From the NCBI GenBank assembly GCA_964636495.1, contig CAZWSL010000009.1, positions 1 through 64,000 of the forward strand: a DNA stretch of 64,000 nucleotides, read 5' to 3'. How positions within the stretch are numbered: the stretch's first letter is position 1; every line of letters starts with the position of its first letter. A model generated the notes under the pieces. It did no database searches. It was not told where the DNA came from and saw nothing but the letters and a program-made list of their open reading frames with translations. Positions 17,278 to 25,698 of the stretch are shown here, in pieces. Source of the stretch: Desulfobacula sp964636495 (GTDB lineage Bacteria; Desulfobacterota; Desulfobacteria; Desulfobacterales; Desulfobacteraceae). Position numbers and translations under genes: made by a program.

Positions 17278-17692
17278 CAAGGCGAATAGAGTGGCTTGGA
17301 CATAATGGCTGCTGAAACCCTTTAAAGAGACAGATATGTCTTATCGATCCTGTTTCATAAGTGTATCAACCTGTTGTCTCTTTATATATTGAAGTGTGTT
17401 GACGATCTCCTTCAGTTCTACTGCCATATTCTGCATTGTCTTTCACTCAGGATATTTCAAAACATCATTAAATATCCGGGGTCACTATTTTCAGTCAAGA
17501 TATTTTGACTGAAATATAAATTCAGGCATATTCTTTGCTGTATAATTCATTAGTTTCAATATGACGAGAAATTCACTGTTCTGCTGTATGATGAATTTAA
17601 TGATTTATGGAATTACTGACTTGAACACTTTTGATAAATAACCGTTTTTCAGGTTCTGATACTTAACGGCCTGTAAGGAAAAGGAGAAGATA
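17278..17692. other. intergenic region without a recognised gene
   Basis: No gene is supported. A copy of the GGATATTTCA intergenic motif is at 17450-17459. A 31-codon minus-strand frame around 17340-17430 encodes a helical, charged peptide (it begins MQNMAVELKEIV) and looks like a remnant or chance. A TTTTCAGTCAAGATATTTTGACTGAAAA-like inverted repeat lies around 17490-17516 and could form a hairpin. Confidence 0.5.
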
Positions 17693-18046
17693 ATGAATAT
17701 TCACGACATAAAAAATAATTTTAATCTTGTAAATTCTGTTGACTGGGAAATGACACCAGAGGAAGCCATTGCGCTCCATCTGGAGTGGGGTCCATTGAGA
17801 TCCCAGGCCTATTATAATTCACGGGACAACGATAATGAAACTGTCTACTTTGTTATCAACACATGGAAACAGCCCCCTCTTCTGACCCTGGTAAGAAGAA
17901 AAGGTTTTGATTCTGAAGATATTGGAAATTTCAGGCTTCCGCTTGATCTTGAAGAAGATTTCATGAAAGGAATAGGAAAACACAAGGGCGTATATGCAGT
18001 TGATGGTGAGGTGAGGGAATGGCTTAAAAAAGAGCTTGAAGTGTAG
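17693..18046 (+). CDS. DVU0772-like conserved protein
   Basis: A 117-residue soluble acidic protein containing VDWEMTPEEAIALHLEWG near residue 18 and VYFVINTWKQPP near 52, which I associate with the DVU0772 family seen in sulfate reducers. Function unknown. AAAAGGAGAAGATA is a strong ribosome binding site. The next frame overlaps its 3' end by 11 bases. Family assignment is from memory of the pattern and is moderately sure. Confidence 0.7.
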   Translation: MNIHDIKNNFNLVNSVDWEMTPEEAIALHLEWGPLRSQAYYNSRDNDNETVYFVINTWKQPPLLTLVRRKGFDSEDIGNFRLPLDLEEDFMKGIGKHKGVYAVDGEVREWLKKELEV

Positions 18047-18278
18047 GCAGCACTATATCATTATCGGGACGGCAGTCAAACAGATTGCAGAGGCATATAC
18101 AGCCCACCTGAGAGGCGATGAAATAAAACCTTTAAAAATTATTGATTCAAGAGAATTTGGTATGTGGCTCAAGGTAGTATCCTGGGTACAGAAAGATCTG
18201 CTTGAAGACTGGTGGACAAATCTTGCTCCAAAAGACAACCATATTGTCATTAATATTGAAACAGGTGCTGTCACTTGA
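18036..18278 (+). CDS. hypothetical 80-residue protein
   Basis: An open frame that starts at TTG and overlaps the end of the DVU0772-like gene by 11 bases, suggesting translational coupling. The product has a plausible composition, with VSWVQKDLLEDWWTNLAPK near the middle and a NHIVINIETG end, and no signal peptide or cysteine-rich motif. I do not recognise it. The overlap and native-like codon use argue that it is real. Confidence 0.5.
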   Translation: MKCRQHYIIIGTAVKQIAEAYTAHLRGDEIKPLKIIDSREFGMWLKVVSWVQKDLLEDWWTNLAPKDNHIVINIETGAVT

Positions 18279-18311
18279 GGCCATCCATTTAAAAATATTG
18301 AAATTTAAAGT

Positions 18312-19172
18312 TTATAACTGACTGTTTTTATTATTTTCAATAAAATCCTTGACCATCATGGCCCCAAGTTTTTTTGACCGTTTTGTTGCTGATTCCACAG
18401 CATTGATTAAAGTTGTTCTAAGCCCCCCCTCTTCAAGGGTATGAATACCGGCAATGGCGGTTCCTCCGGGGGAAGCCACTCTGTCTTTAAGCTGGCCCGG
18501 ATGTTCCCCTGATTCAAGCAGAAGTTTTGCTGATCCGAGAATTGTCTGAGTGGAGAGAAAAAGGGAATCTTTCCTTGACAGTCCCATTTTAACCCCTGCA
18601 TCAGCCATGGCATCAACAATAGTAAATATATAGGCAGGACCACTTCCGCTCAATCCTGTAAAAGCATCCATAAGAATGTTTTCCTGGATAAAGACAGTCT
18701 CTCCCACTGAATCAAAAATAGCCCGTGCAATTGACACATCATTTTTCTCTACAAACTCACCGGCTGCAATAGCAGTTGCACTCTCTTTTACAAAAGCACA
18801 AATATTGGGCATCACCCTGATAAGGCGCAGCTCTTTTTGAAGCCCTGCTGCAATTGCAGCCAGCGGGACTCCCGCTGCTATGGATATAATCAGCTTGGAG
18901 TGGTCAAGGGCAGAGGCGGTCTCTTTTAAAACTGCTCCTAAAATCTGTGGTTTTGTTGCATAGATAACGATATCTGATTTTTTTGCAACTTCAATATTTT
19001 CTGTTGTTGTTTCAACTTTATATTTTGCTTCAATATCTTTGAGAAGATCTTCTGCTATATCTGAGCAGATTATATTTTCAGGACTTGCTGCCTTTGAAAG
19101 AACCAGACCGCTTATCAACGCTTCTCCCATATTTCCGCTTCCAATAAATCCAATCCTTTTGTTCTTCAGCAT
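18312..19172 (-). CDS. proC: pyrroline-5-carboxylate reductase
   Basis: Last step of proline synthesis, reducing 1-pyrroline-5-carboxylate with NAD(P)H. The 286-residue protein begins with the Rossmann motif IGFIGSGNMGEALISG, has the NICAFVKESATAIAAG segment and the C-terminal dimer-domain signature LSGSGPAYIF and VASPGGTAIAGIHTLEEGG. Length and order are normal. AAGGAG precedes the ATG. It stands alone. Confidence 0.95.
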   Translation of the reverse strand: MLKNKRIGFIGSGNMGEALISGLVLSKAASPENIICSDIAEDLLKDIEAKYKVETTTENIEVAKKSDIVIYATKPQILGAVLKETASALDHSKLIISIAAGVPLAAIAAGLQKELRLIRVMPNICAFVKESATAIAAGEFVEKNDVSIARAIFDSVGETVFIQENILMDAFTGLSGSGPAYIFTIVDAMADAGVKMGLSRKDSLFLSTQTILGSAKLLLESGEHPGQLKDRVASPGGTAIAGIHTLEEGGLRTTLINAVESATKRSKKLGAMMVKDFIENNKNSQL

Positions 19173-19404
19173 CTCCTTGCACTCCCTTTAGTTTAAATAG
19201 TAATTCCAATATATTTTTAAAAAATTCTTTGTATCAATAAAAAAGAAAAAAATCAAAAAATTAAATGTCGTATCTGAATATTTCATAAAAAGAGGATAAA
19301 CAGACATTCATGAAGCAGGCAGCCTTCCCGTGTTATCTGCAGCAAATACGTAAATATTCTTTACAAAAACAGATATTATGATTTAAAAGTTAAACATATT
19401 AAAT

Positions 19405-20130
19405 ATGAAAACAGTTCAGATAAAAAAAGATATCTCCATAGTCATTCCAACCTTTAATGAAATAAGGCATGGCTATATAAACAGAATACTTGATGAACTT
19501 TGCAGTATCAAAGGCATAGAAGTAATTGCTGTTGACGGCGGAAGCAGTGATGGCACTTCTGAGTTGTGCAGATCTAAAGCTGACAGATATGTCTTAATGG
19601 CAGGCTCCAGCCGTGCAGAGAGGATGAACTGTGGATATGACGTGTCCAGGGGGAGTGTCGTTCTTTTTCACCATCCAAGAAGTTTTATATCAAAAAAAGC
19701 CATTGATGAACTTAAAAAATTTAACCATCATTCAAAAAAACTTTTCTGGGGAGGATTTACCCATACATTTGACTCCATTTCAAGAGGTATGGAATTTACC
19801 TCCTGGTATTCCAATCATGTCAGAAGAGTACTTTCAGGAATTCTGTATCTGGATCACTGCATATTTGCCAGCAGAATCCTGATTTCAAGAGTCGGGGGCT
19901 TTCCGGAAAAAGAGATTTTTGAAGATACACTTTTTTCAAGGGAGTTGAACAATTATGCAAAACCGGTACTGCTGAAAAACATTTCCGTGACAAGTTCAGT
20001 AAGATTTGTAAAAAATGGTTTTTTAATCCAGGGCATGCTGAACCAGATAATGAAACTGTTTTTTTTATGCGGAGTATCGGATGTAAAGATGAATAAAATC
20101 TATGAAAAAGGGCTGGGCCTGAATAAATGA
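19405..20130 (+). CDS. family 2 glycosyltransferase, rSAM/selenodomain-associated type
   Basis: A 241-residue GT-A transferase. It shows SIVIPTFNE at the start, the nucleotide-binding VDGGSSDGT near 45 and AGSSRAERMNCG near 70, the last motif being characteristic of the short rSAM/selenodomain-associated transferase 2 group (TIGR04283-like). The C-terminus has one hydrophobic patch but no clear transmembrane anchor. In arsenosugar loci such enzymes are proposed to add the sugar-derived aglycone. It lies 5 kb from arsS, in the same neighbourhood, upstream of an MFS transporter. Confidence 0.82.
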   Translation: MKTVQIKKDISIVIPTFNEIRHGYINRILDELCSIKGIEVIAVDGGSSDGTSELCRSKADRYVLMAGSSRAERMNCGYDVSRGSVVLFHHPRSFISKKAIDELKKFNHHSKKLFWGGFTHTFDSISRGMEFTSWYSNHVRRVLSGILYLDHCIFASRILISRVGGFPEKEIFEDTLFSRELNNYAKPVLLKNISVTSSVRFVKNGFLIQGMLNQIMKLFFLCGVSDVKMNKIYEKGLGLNK

Positions 20131-20326
20131 TCAATTTTCAAACCGTATGAAAAAAGTGAAAAACAGATATTCCGGCACAAAGAAGTGAATGACAAGCGTG
20201 CATTTTTTTAAAACCTGTGATATTGAAAGACGTGATCTGGATATTTCATACAATTTGAATTGCTTTTTATGCTGCTAATGTCAATATAAAATTACCCGGC
20301 AAAATAAATATAAAATGAGGTAACAC

Positions 20327-21589
20327 CTGAAAATATTTTTTAGTCTGTCATCATTTCAGATGCTGGCCATGTTCAGAAGAGGGCTTTTTTACAGCTATCT
20401 CACTATTTATCTGAAACATTTTCTTGGCCTTTCTGTCACTGCCACATCTCTTTTTGCTACCATTCCAATGATTTTAAATGTTGTCCTGCAAAGATATGTG
20501 TGGGGAATTTTATCTGATAAATATCAAAAGCGGAGGACGCTTATTATATGGGGCGAAGCGTTAGCCGGAATTGGTACTGCCGCTGTATGGTATTTTCATC
20601 TCATACCGGAAGACAAACCCCTGTCAGGTTACATCATCATAGCAGGACTCTCGGTTATTGAAATCTTCTGGTCAATGTCAAATGTGGGATGGAGTGCCAT
20701 TATTTCAGATATGTACAAGAAAGGCTCCAGGGTATCTGTAATGGGGCGGCTTGAAAGTCTTGGCGGAATCGGCAGGTTTCTGGGAATCCTTGCAGGAGGC
20801 TTGCTGTATGATAATTTTGGGTCATCCTATCCAGGCTGGGGTTTTTATGAAGGCCCGCTTTTTTTTCTCTCAGCCGGAATTATGATTATCTCAATTTTTC
20901 CCATGTTCCTGGTGCCCGAAGGCGGGATCAGCATGGAGAATGAGAGAGAGAGAAGCAGGACCCTTACAGGGGATTTTAACTCATCTTTTTTTATTGTCTT
21001 TGTAACGGCAATGGCTCTTATCCACTTTGGAAGAAACTCAATTGCTGTCACATTCACCCAGTACCTCTCGCTTGAATCAGGTCTTAATCTCTCAAGCCTT
21101 GTTTTAAGCCATGTGGTAAATATCAAGTCCATTGCAATGATAATATTTGGAATAACATCCGGATGGGCAGCACGTCGATTAGGAAATTACGCCTATCTCA
21201 CAGCTGCTTCAGCTGCTGCTGCATTCTCTTTAATCATCATCGGGGTTGCAGACTCGCTGGTCTGGATATGCATATCAAGTTTTCTCATGGGTTTTTCCGA
21301 AGTTGCCATTCTGGCCTCATCCTATGAGCTTGCATCACAATTGATTCCACCGGACAGAAGAGGAACCCTTTTCAGTATTTTCAATGCCGCTCTTTTCCTG
21401 AGCTGGGGCATTGCAGGAACCTTTATCGCAGGTCCCATAACTGATTTTCTCATTGCTGCAGGAAAAGCTGAAACCTATGCGTACAAAGTCTCATTTAATG
21501 CTGCAGCCGGCATCACCCTGGCAGGGGTTTTTCTTCTTATTTATCTTCTAAGAGTGTTAAAAACAGTCTCATTTAAAGATTATCGTTAA
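20327..21589 (+). CDS. MFS transporter (12-TM)
   Basis: About 420 residues with around 12 hydrophobic segments and the MFS loop 2-3 pattern VWGILSDKYQKRRTL. The first ATG (20360) falls inside the first helix region; reading upstream the frame is open to a CTG at 20327, which follows ATGAGGTAACAC and adds the residues KIFFSLSSFQ that normally precede LAMFRRGLF in such proteins. The start is therefore likely the non-AUG codon CTG, or the ATG at 20360 if that is wrong. Neighbouring a selenodomain-type glycosyltransferase, it may export a glycosylated or arsenical product; this is inference. Confidence 0.8.
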   Translation: MKIFFSLSSFQMLAMFRRGLFYSYLTIYLKHFLGLSVTATSLFATIPMILNVVLQRYVWGILSDKYQKRRTLIIWGEALAGIGTAAVWYFHLIPEDKPLSGYIIIAGLSVIEIFWSMSNVGWSAIISDMYKKGSRVSVMGRLESLGGIGRFLGILAGGLLYDNFGSSYPGWGFYEGPLFFLSAGIMIISIFPMFLVPEGGISMENERERSRTLTGDFNSSFFIVFVTAMALIHFGRNSIAVTFTQYLSLESGLNLSSLVLSHVVNIKSIAMIIFGITSGWAARRLGNYAYLTAASAAAAFSLIIIGVADSLVWICISSFLMGFSEVAILASSYELASQLIPPDRRGTLFSIFNAALFLSWGIAGTFIAGPITDFLIAAGKAETYAYKVSFNAAAGITLAGVFLLIYLLRVLKTVSFKDYR

Positions 21590-21723
21590 TTGATTTAATC
21601 TCTTATAATCTGTATATTACCCCAAATCAGTTTTACTGGTGCTAATATTGTCAGGCAGGGACAGCAGAAAAATTACCGACACCATTGATCAATGAATGAT
21701 TCCATTGGCAATTAAATTACAAA

Positions 21724-22515
21724 ATGAGTGGCTTGAATAAAAAATTAGAATCCATCTATCTCAATTATAATCAACGGAAATATGTAGATCCAGATCCGCT
21801 TTTATTTCTATATGATTACAATCAGAAAAAAAATCGAGAAATAGCCGGACTGGTGGCAGCTTTACTTGCATATGGACGTGTTGAACAAATAATGAAAATT
21901 GTAAAAAATGTTCTGGAAAAGCTTACGCCTGCTCCCTTTGACTATCTGATGTCAAGAACAGAGATTGATATTGAAAATGACTTCCAGAATTTTCAATACA
22001 GATTCACAAAGAACACACATTTTATTCATCTCCTCCTTGGTATCAAACAGGTTTTGATCCGGTTTAAATCCCTGGAAAACTGTTTTTGTGAAGGATGGAA
22101 ATCTTCTGATGAAAATGTTATATCCGGACTTGAATTTTTCTGTGAGCAGCTCTGCCGGAACAGACAGATGACTCACCTGGTTGCTGATCCAAAAAAGAGG
22201 AGTGCCTGTAAAAGAAACATGCTGTACCTGAGATGGATGGTACGGCATGATCTGGTTGACCCGGGCGGATGGGAAAAAATCAATCCCTCTCAGTTGATTG
22301 TTCCACTGGATACCCACATGCATAAAATAGGAATGATGCTGGGGTTTACCAGCAGGAGAAGTGCTGATATGAAAACAGCTCTTGAAATTACAAGCGGATT
22401 TAAAAGAATAGAGCGTGATGACCCTGTTAAGTATGATTTCAGCCTGACACGATTCGGGATACAGAGAAATATGGACATTGAACAGTTAAGCCGGTTTATA
22501 AATGACCCGCAATAA
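21724..22515 (+). CDS. TIGR02757/DUF2400 family protein
   Basis: A 263-residue soluble protein with the family opening YVDPDPLLFLYDYNQKKNREIAGLVAALLAYGRVEQI and the later GGWEKINPSQLIVPLDTHMHKI and DPVKYDFSLTRFGI segments. The fold is related to helix-hairpin-helix DNA glycosylases, but no enzymatic role is established to my knowledge. It ends 4 bp before the sfsA start, so the two are co-transcribed. Confidence 0.85.
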   Translation: MSGLNKKLESIYLNYNQRKYVDPDPLLFLYDYNQKKNREIAGLVAALLAYGRVEQIMKIVKNVLEKLTPAPFDYLMSRTEIDIENDFQNFQYRFTKNTHFIHLLLGIKQVLIRFKSLENCFCEGWKSSDENVISGLEFFCEQLCRNRQMTHLVADPKKRSACKRNMLYLRWMVRHDLVDPGGWEKINPSQLIVPLDTHMHKIGMMLGFTSRRSADMKTALEITSGFKRIERDDPVKYDFSLTRFGIQRNMDIEQLSRFINDPQ

Positions 22516-22518
22516 AAT

Positions 22519-23274
22519 TTGAAAAAACCATGCTTTCACCTGCATGAGTCAAAGGATGAAAACTTGAAAAACTGTGGCTTTGTACTGCCGGATCTGATAA
22601 AAGGCAGATTGATAAAAAGGTATAAACGGTTTCTTGCTGATGTTGAACTTGAAACAGGTGAGAAAGTGACTGCCCACTGCCCCAATTCAGGCTCAATGAA
22701 AGGGTGTGCCATACCTGGATCCCCTGTCTGGCTCTCGGAGAGTGATAATCCAAAAAGAAAATACAAATTTACCTGGGAACTGATTAAAGTGTCTGGAACC
22801 ATGATCGGTATTAACACCCAGGTGCCCAATAAATTAGTGAAAAATGCCATTGAACACAATCTTGTAAAAGAGCTGGAAGGGTATGAAAATGTAAAAGCCG
22901 AAGTATATACCAGCAGCCATACAAGGCTTGACCTGCTTCTGGAAAAAGAGGGCAGGCAGAACTGTTATGTTGAGATAAAAAACTGCACCCTTGTGGAAAA
23001 TGGTGAAGCCATGTTCCCCGATGCTGTAACAACAAGGGGGCAGAAACATCTTGACGAGCTTGAGTTTTTAGTTTTTATAGGTCACAGAGGAGTGATTTTT
23101 TTCCTGGTCCAGCGCATGGATGCAGAGATCTTCAAACCTGCAGAAAAAATTGATAAGGTGTATGCCCGAAAACTGAAAAAAGTTGTGAAAAGTGGTGTTG
23201 AGCTCATTGTGCGTGATGTTCAAATCAACACTGAAACTATCATGATAGGCAGTCCAATACCGGTAGAACTGTGA
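22519..23274 (+). CDS. sfsA: DNA/RNA nuclease SfsA
   Basis: SfsA, named for sugar fermentation stimulation, combines an OB-like nucleic-acid-binding half and a restriction-endonuclease-like half. Visible signatures are VTAHCPNSGSMKGC near 52, TRLDLLL near 134, the nuclease residues in YVEIKNCTLV near 150 and FPDAVTTRGQKHLDEL. The TTG at 22519 is a possible start. A second TTG at 22564 would give a size closer to the usual 235 residues, so the start is uncertain by 15 codons. Confidence 0.9.
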   Translation: MKKPCFHLHESKDENLKNCGFVLPDLIKGRLIKRYKRFLADVELETGEKVTAHCPNSGSMKGCAIPGSPVWLSESDNPKRKYKFTWELIKVSGTMIGINTQVPNKLVKNAIEHNLVKELEGYENVKAEVYTSSHTRLDLLLEKEGRQNCYVEIKNCTLVENGEAMFPDAVTTRGQKHLDELEFLVFIGHRGVIFFLVQRMDAEIFKPAEKIDKVYARKLKKVVKSGVELIVRDVQINTETIMIGSPIPVEL

Positions 23275-23354
23275 CAATGACTTCAGAAGTGTCTGACACT
23301 CACCTGATACGGAGAGGCAACGTACAGATGAGATGGAAAAAAACAATTGCCTTA

Positions 23355-23382
23355 TTGACATTCTACCACCTTGTAGTATTTT
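23355..23382 (+). promoter_or_regulatory. candidate promoter of the nifU-like operon
   Basis: TTGACA (23355-23360), a 16-base spacer and TATTTT (23377-23382) lie 36 bp before the NifU-like ATG. Within the spacer CTAC-N6-GTAG forms a small inverted repeat that could be a regulator (Rrf2/IscR-like) site. Assignment is by pattern only. Confidence 0.4.
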
Positions 23383-23418
23383 AATCTTAATTAGCATTAT
23401 GATTTAAGGAGAATAATT

Positions 23419-23982
23419 ATGTGGGATTATACAGATAAAGTAAAAGATCATTTCCTCCACCCCCGGAATGTGGGTGAACTGGAAGAGGCAAACGGTATTG
23501 GGGAAACAGGATCTTTAAGCTGCGGCGATGCATTGAAACTGTTTCTGAAAATCAATGAAAATGACAGAATTGTTGATGCATCCTTTATGACATTTGGATG
23601 TGCAAGTGCTGTTGCTTCATCATCAGCCCTGACAGAAATTGTTAAAGGTATGACCCTGGACGATGCTTTAAAGCTGACCAATGATGACATTTCAGACTAT
23701 CTTGGTGGTCTTCCGAAAGAAAAAATGCATTGTTCAGTAATGGGACAGTCGGCCTTGAAAAAGGCCATTGCCGATTACCGCGGGGTACAGATCCTGGCAA
23801 AACCCGGACAGATTGTCTGTGAATGTTTTGATGTCACTGACCTTGAAATTATAGACGTGGTCAAAGAGAAGGGAATTAAAACAACTGAAATTGTTACAGA
23901 CTATCTTAAAGCCGGTGGTGGCTGCGGTCAATGCCTTGAGAAAATTGAAGAAATTATCGATTCTGTTAACAGCAAAGGATAA
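23419..23982 (+). CDS. NifU-like Fe-S cluster scaffold (IscU domain plus BFD-like domain)
   Basis: A 187-residue scaffold. The N-terminal IscU-type domain has the three cluster cysteines Cys35, Cys61 and Cys105; the C-terminal part is the BFD-like 2Fe-2S domain, with CEC at 134-136 and CGQC at 169-172. It lacks the Nfu domain of full-length NifU. AAGGAGAAT precedes the ATG. Followed after 10 bp by a cysteine desulfurase. This is the first gene of the Fe-S biogenesis run. Confidence 0.93.
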   Translation: MWDYTDKVKDHFLHPRNVGELEEANGIGETGSLSCGDALKLFLKINENDRIVDASFMTFGCASAVASSSALTEIVKGMTLDDALKLTNDDISDYLGGLPKEKMHCSVMGQSALKKAIADYRGVQILAKPGQIVCECFDVTDLEIIDVVKEKGIKTTEIVTDYLKAGGGCGQCLEKIEEIIDSVNSKG

Positions 23983-23992
23983 TGAAGATAAA

Positions 23993-25165
23993 ATGAAATT
24001 AGTATATACAGATAATAATGCGACCACAAAAACAGCCGACGAAGTGATAAAAGAGATGCTGCCTTTTTTTGGTGAATTTTACGGTAACCCGTCTTCCATG
24101 CACACCTTTGGGGATAAGGTTGAAAAAAAAATCAGGCTGGCACGCAATAGAGTTGCAGAACTGATCAATGCAGATCCTGAAGAGATAATTTTTACAAGCT
24201 GCGGCACGGAAAGTGATAATGCTGCTGTCTCTGCAGCAATTCAAGCATATCCGGAAAAGAAACATATTATCACCTCCACTGTTGAACATCCGGGTATTAA
24301 TAAATATTATCAATATCTTGAAAAGAAAAAAGGCTATAGTGTGACATATGTTCCGGTTGATGAAAAAGGACTTTTAGACCTTGACCTGCTGTATGGGAGT
24401 ATATCAGACAATACTGCAATTGTTTCGTTAATGTGGGCCAATAATGAAACAGGGGTACTGTTTCCCGTTCAGAAAATTGCAGAAAAAATCAGCAAAAAAG
24501 GGATTCTGTTCCATACCGATGCTGTACAGGCAGCAGGAAAGGTTCCCATTGATGTCAAAAAAGCAGACGTGGACATGATGTCTCTTTCAGGGCATAAGAT
24601 ACATGCTCCTAAAGGGATTGGCGTATTATATGTCAGAAAGGGTTTTAAATTTTCACCACTGCTGATTGGCGGACACCAGGAAAAGGGAAGACGGGGCGGT
24701 ACAGAAAATACTGCATCTATTATTGGGCTTGGAAAAGCGTGCGAGCTTGCCAGAAAAAATCTCCCCATAATGGATAGCGAGGTCAGAGAACTCAGAGATT
24801 ATCTGCAGAACCAGCTCCTTGAAAAGATACCAGGCTCTTCTGTTAACGGAGACCTTGACCGGAGACTCCCGAATACCCTGTCCATCGGTTTTGATGCAGT
24901 AGAAGGTGAATCCATACTGCTGATGCTGGATCGTGAAGGTATCTGTGCCTCTTCCGGATCTGCCTGCACTTCAGGGTCTCTGGAGCCCTCACATGTGCTG
25001 ATGGCAATGAAAGTACCCTTTAAATCTGCCCACGGTTCCATTCGATTCTCCCTCTCCCACTATAATACTAAAGAGGATATGGATATTATTATTAAAACCA
25101 TGATTCCTGTTATCGAACAATTGAGAAAAATGTCACCTTTCTGGAAAGAAGGCAGAATGATATGA
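23993..25165 (+). CDS. nifS: cysteine desulfurase
   Basis: PLP-dependent enzyme that removes sulfur from cysteine and donates it to the NifU-like scaffold. Begins MKLVYTDNNATTKT, with the PLP lysine Lys202 in LSGHKIHAP and the persulfide-forming Cys325 in ASSGSACTSGS, which is the NifS (group I) loop. The ATG at 23993 is chosen because the family starts there; a longer reading from 23891 overlaps the scaffold gene. Its TGA overlaps the ATG of the next gene by 4 bases. Confidence 0.95.
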   Translation: MKLVYTDNNATTKTADEVIKEMLPFFGEFYGNPSSMHTFGDKVEKKIRLARNRVAELINADPEEIIFTSCGTESDNAAVSAAIQAYPEKKHIITSTVEHPGINKYYQYLEKKKGYSVTYVPVDEKGLLDLDLLYGSISDNTAIVSLMWANNETGVLFPVQKIAEKISKKGILFHTDAVQAAGKVPIDVKKADVDMMSLSGHKIHAPKGIGVLYVRKGFKFSPLLIGGHQEKGRRGGTENTASIIGLGKACELARKNLPIMDSEVRELRDYLQNQLLEKIPGSSVNGDLDRRLPNTLSIGFDAVEGESILLMLDREGICASSGSACTSGSLEPSHVLMAMKVPFKSAHGSIRFSLSHYNTKEDMDIIIKTMIPVIEQLRKMSPFWKEGRMI

Positions 25166-25698
25166 TAAAACTCGGTCACAAGGGTGATAAGATCATTGAT
25201 CAAACAGGAGCAGATTCAGGAACTGATTTCAGTTCCTGTCTTCATTGCAATTCATGTGCTAACGGCTGCCCCTTTCTGGAAGGTATGGATTATGCGCCCA
25301 ATGCTGTTGTACGTCTTGTCCAGTTTGGGATGGAGCAAAAAGCCATGGAAAGCTCGACCATATGGATCTGTGTTGGATGCAACACCTGTAGCAGTGCCTG
25401 CCCCATGGCAATTGATATCCCTGCTGTAATGGACACTCTTCGTCACAGAGCATTAGATGAAAATATCAAAATAGCAGAACCTGATATTTTAAATTTTCAT
25501 GATGCAGTCCTGAACAGTGTGGAGAAATACGGCCGGACCCATAAACTTGGAATTATGATGCGGTATAAATTGAAAAAAATGGATCTGTTCAGTGATATGG
25601 GAATGGGTCTTAAAATGCTGAAAAAGAGAAAACTGGATTTAACACCATCTAAGGTACAGGACAGAAATGCCATTAAAAAGATCTTTAAAAACAGATAA
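25162..25698 (+). CDS. hdrC: HdrC-type 4Fe-4S protein (heterodisulfide-reductase-like)
   Basis: A 178-residue soluble protein with two ferredoxin-like clusters: Cys26/29/32/36 in CLHCNSCANGCP and Cys70/73/76/80 in CVGCNTCSSACP. It matches HdrC, the electron-transfer subunit of heterodisulfide reductase-like complexes. It overlaps nifS by ATGA and hdrB by 32 bases. A complete Hdr complex would also need HdrA, which is not nearby. Coupling to a NifS suggests a role in sulfur or disulfide transfer, or merely an assembly need; not resolved. Confidence 0.9.
   Translation: MIKLGHKGDKIIDQTGADSGTDFSSCLHCNSCANGCPFLEGMDYAPNAVVRLVQFGMEQKAMESSTIWICVGCNTCSSACPMAIDIPAVMDTLRHRALDENIKIAEPDILNFHDAVLNSVEKYGRTHKLGIMMRYKLKKMDLFSDMGMGLKMLKKRKLDLTPSKVQDRNAIKKIFKNR

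Noticed and set aside
17340..17430. 31-codon minus-strand helical peptide
   Set aside because: Too short, with no ribosome binding site or family support.
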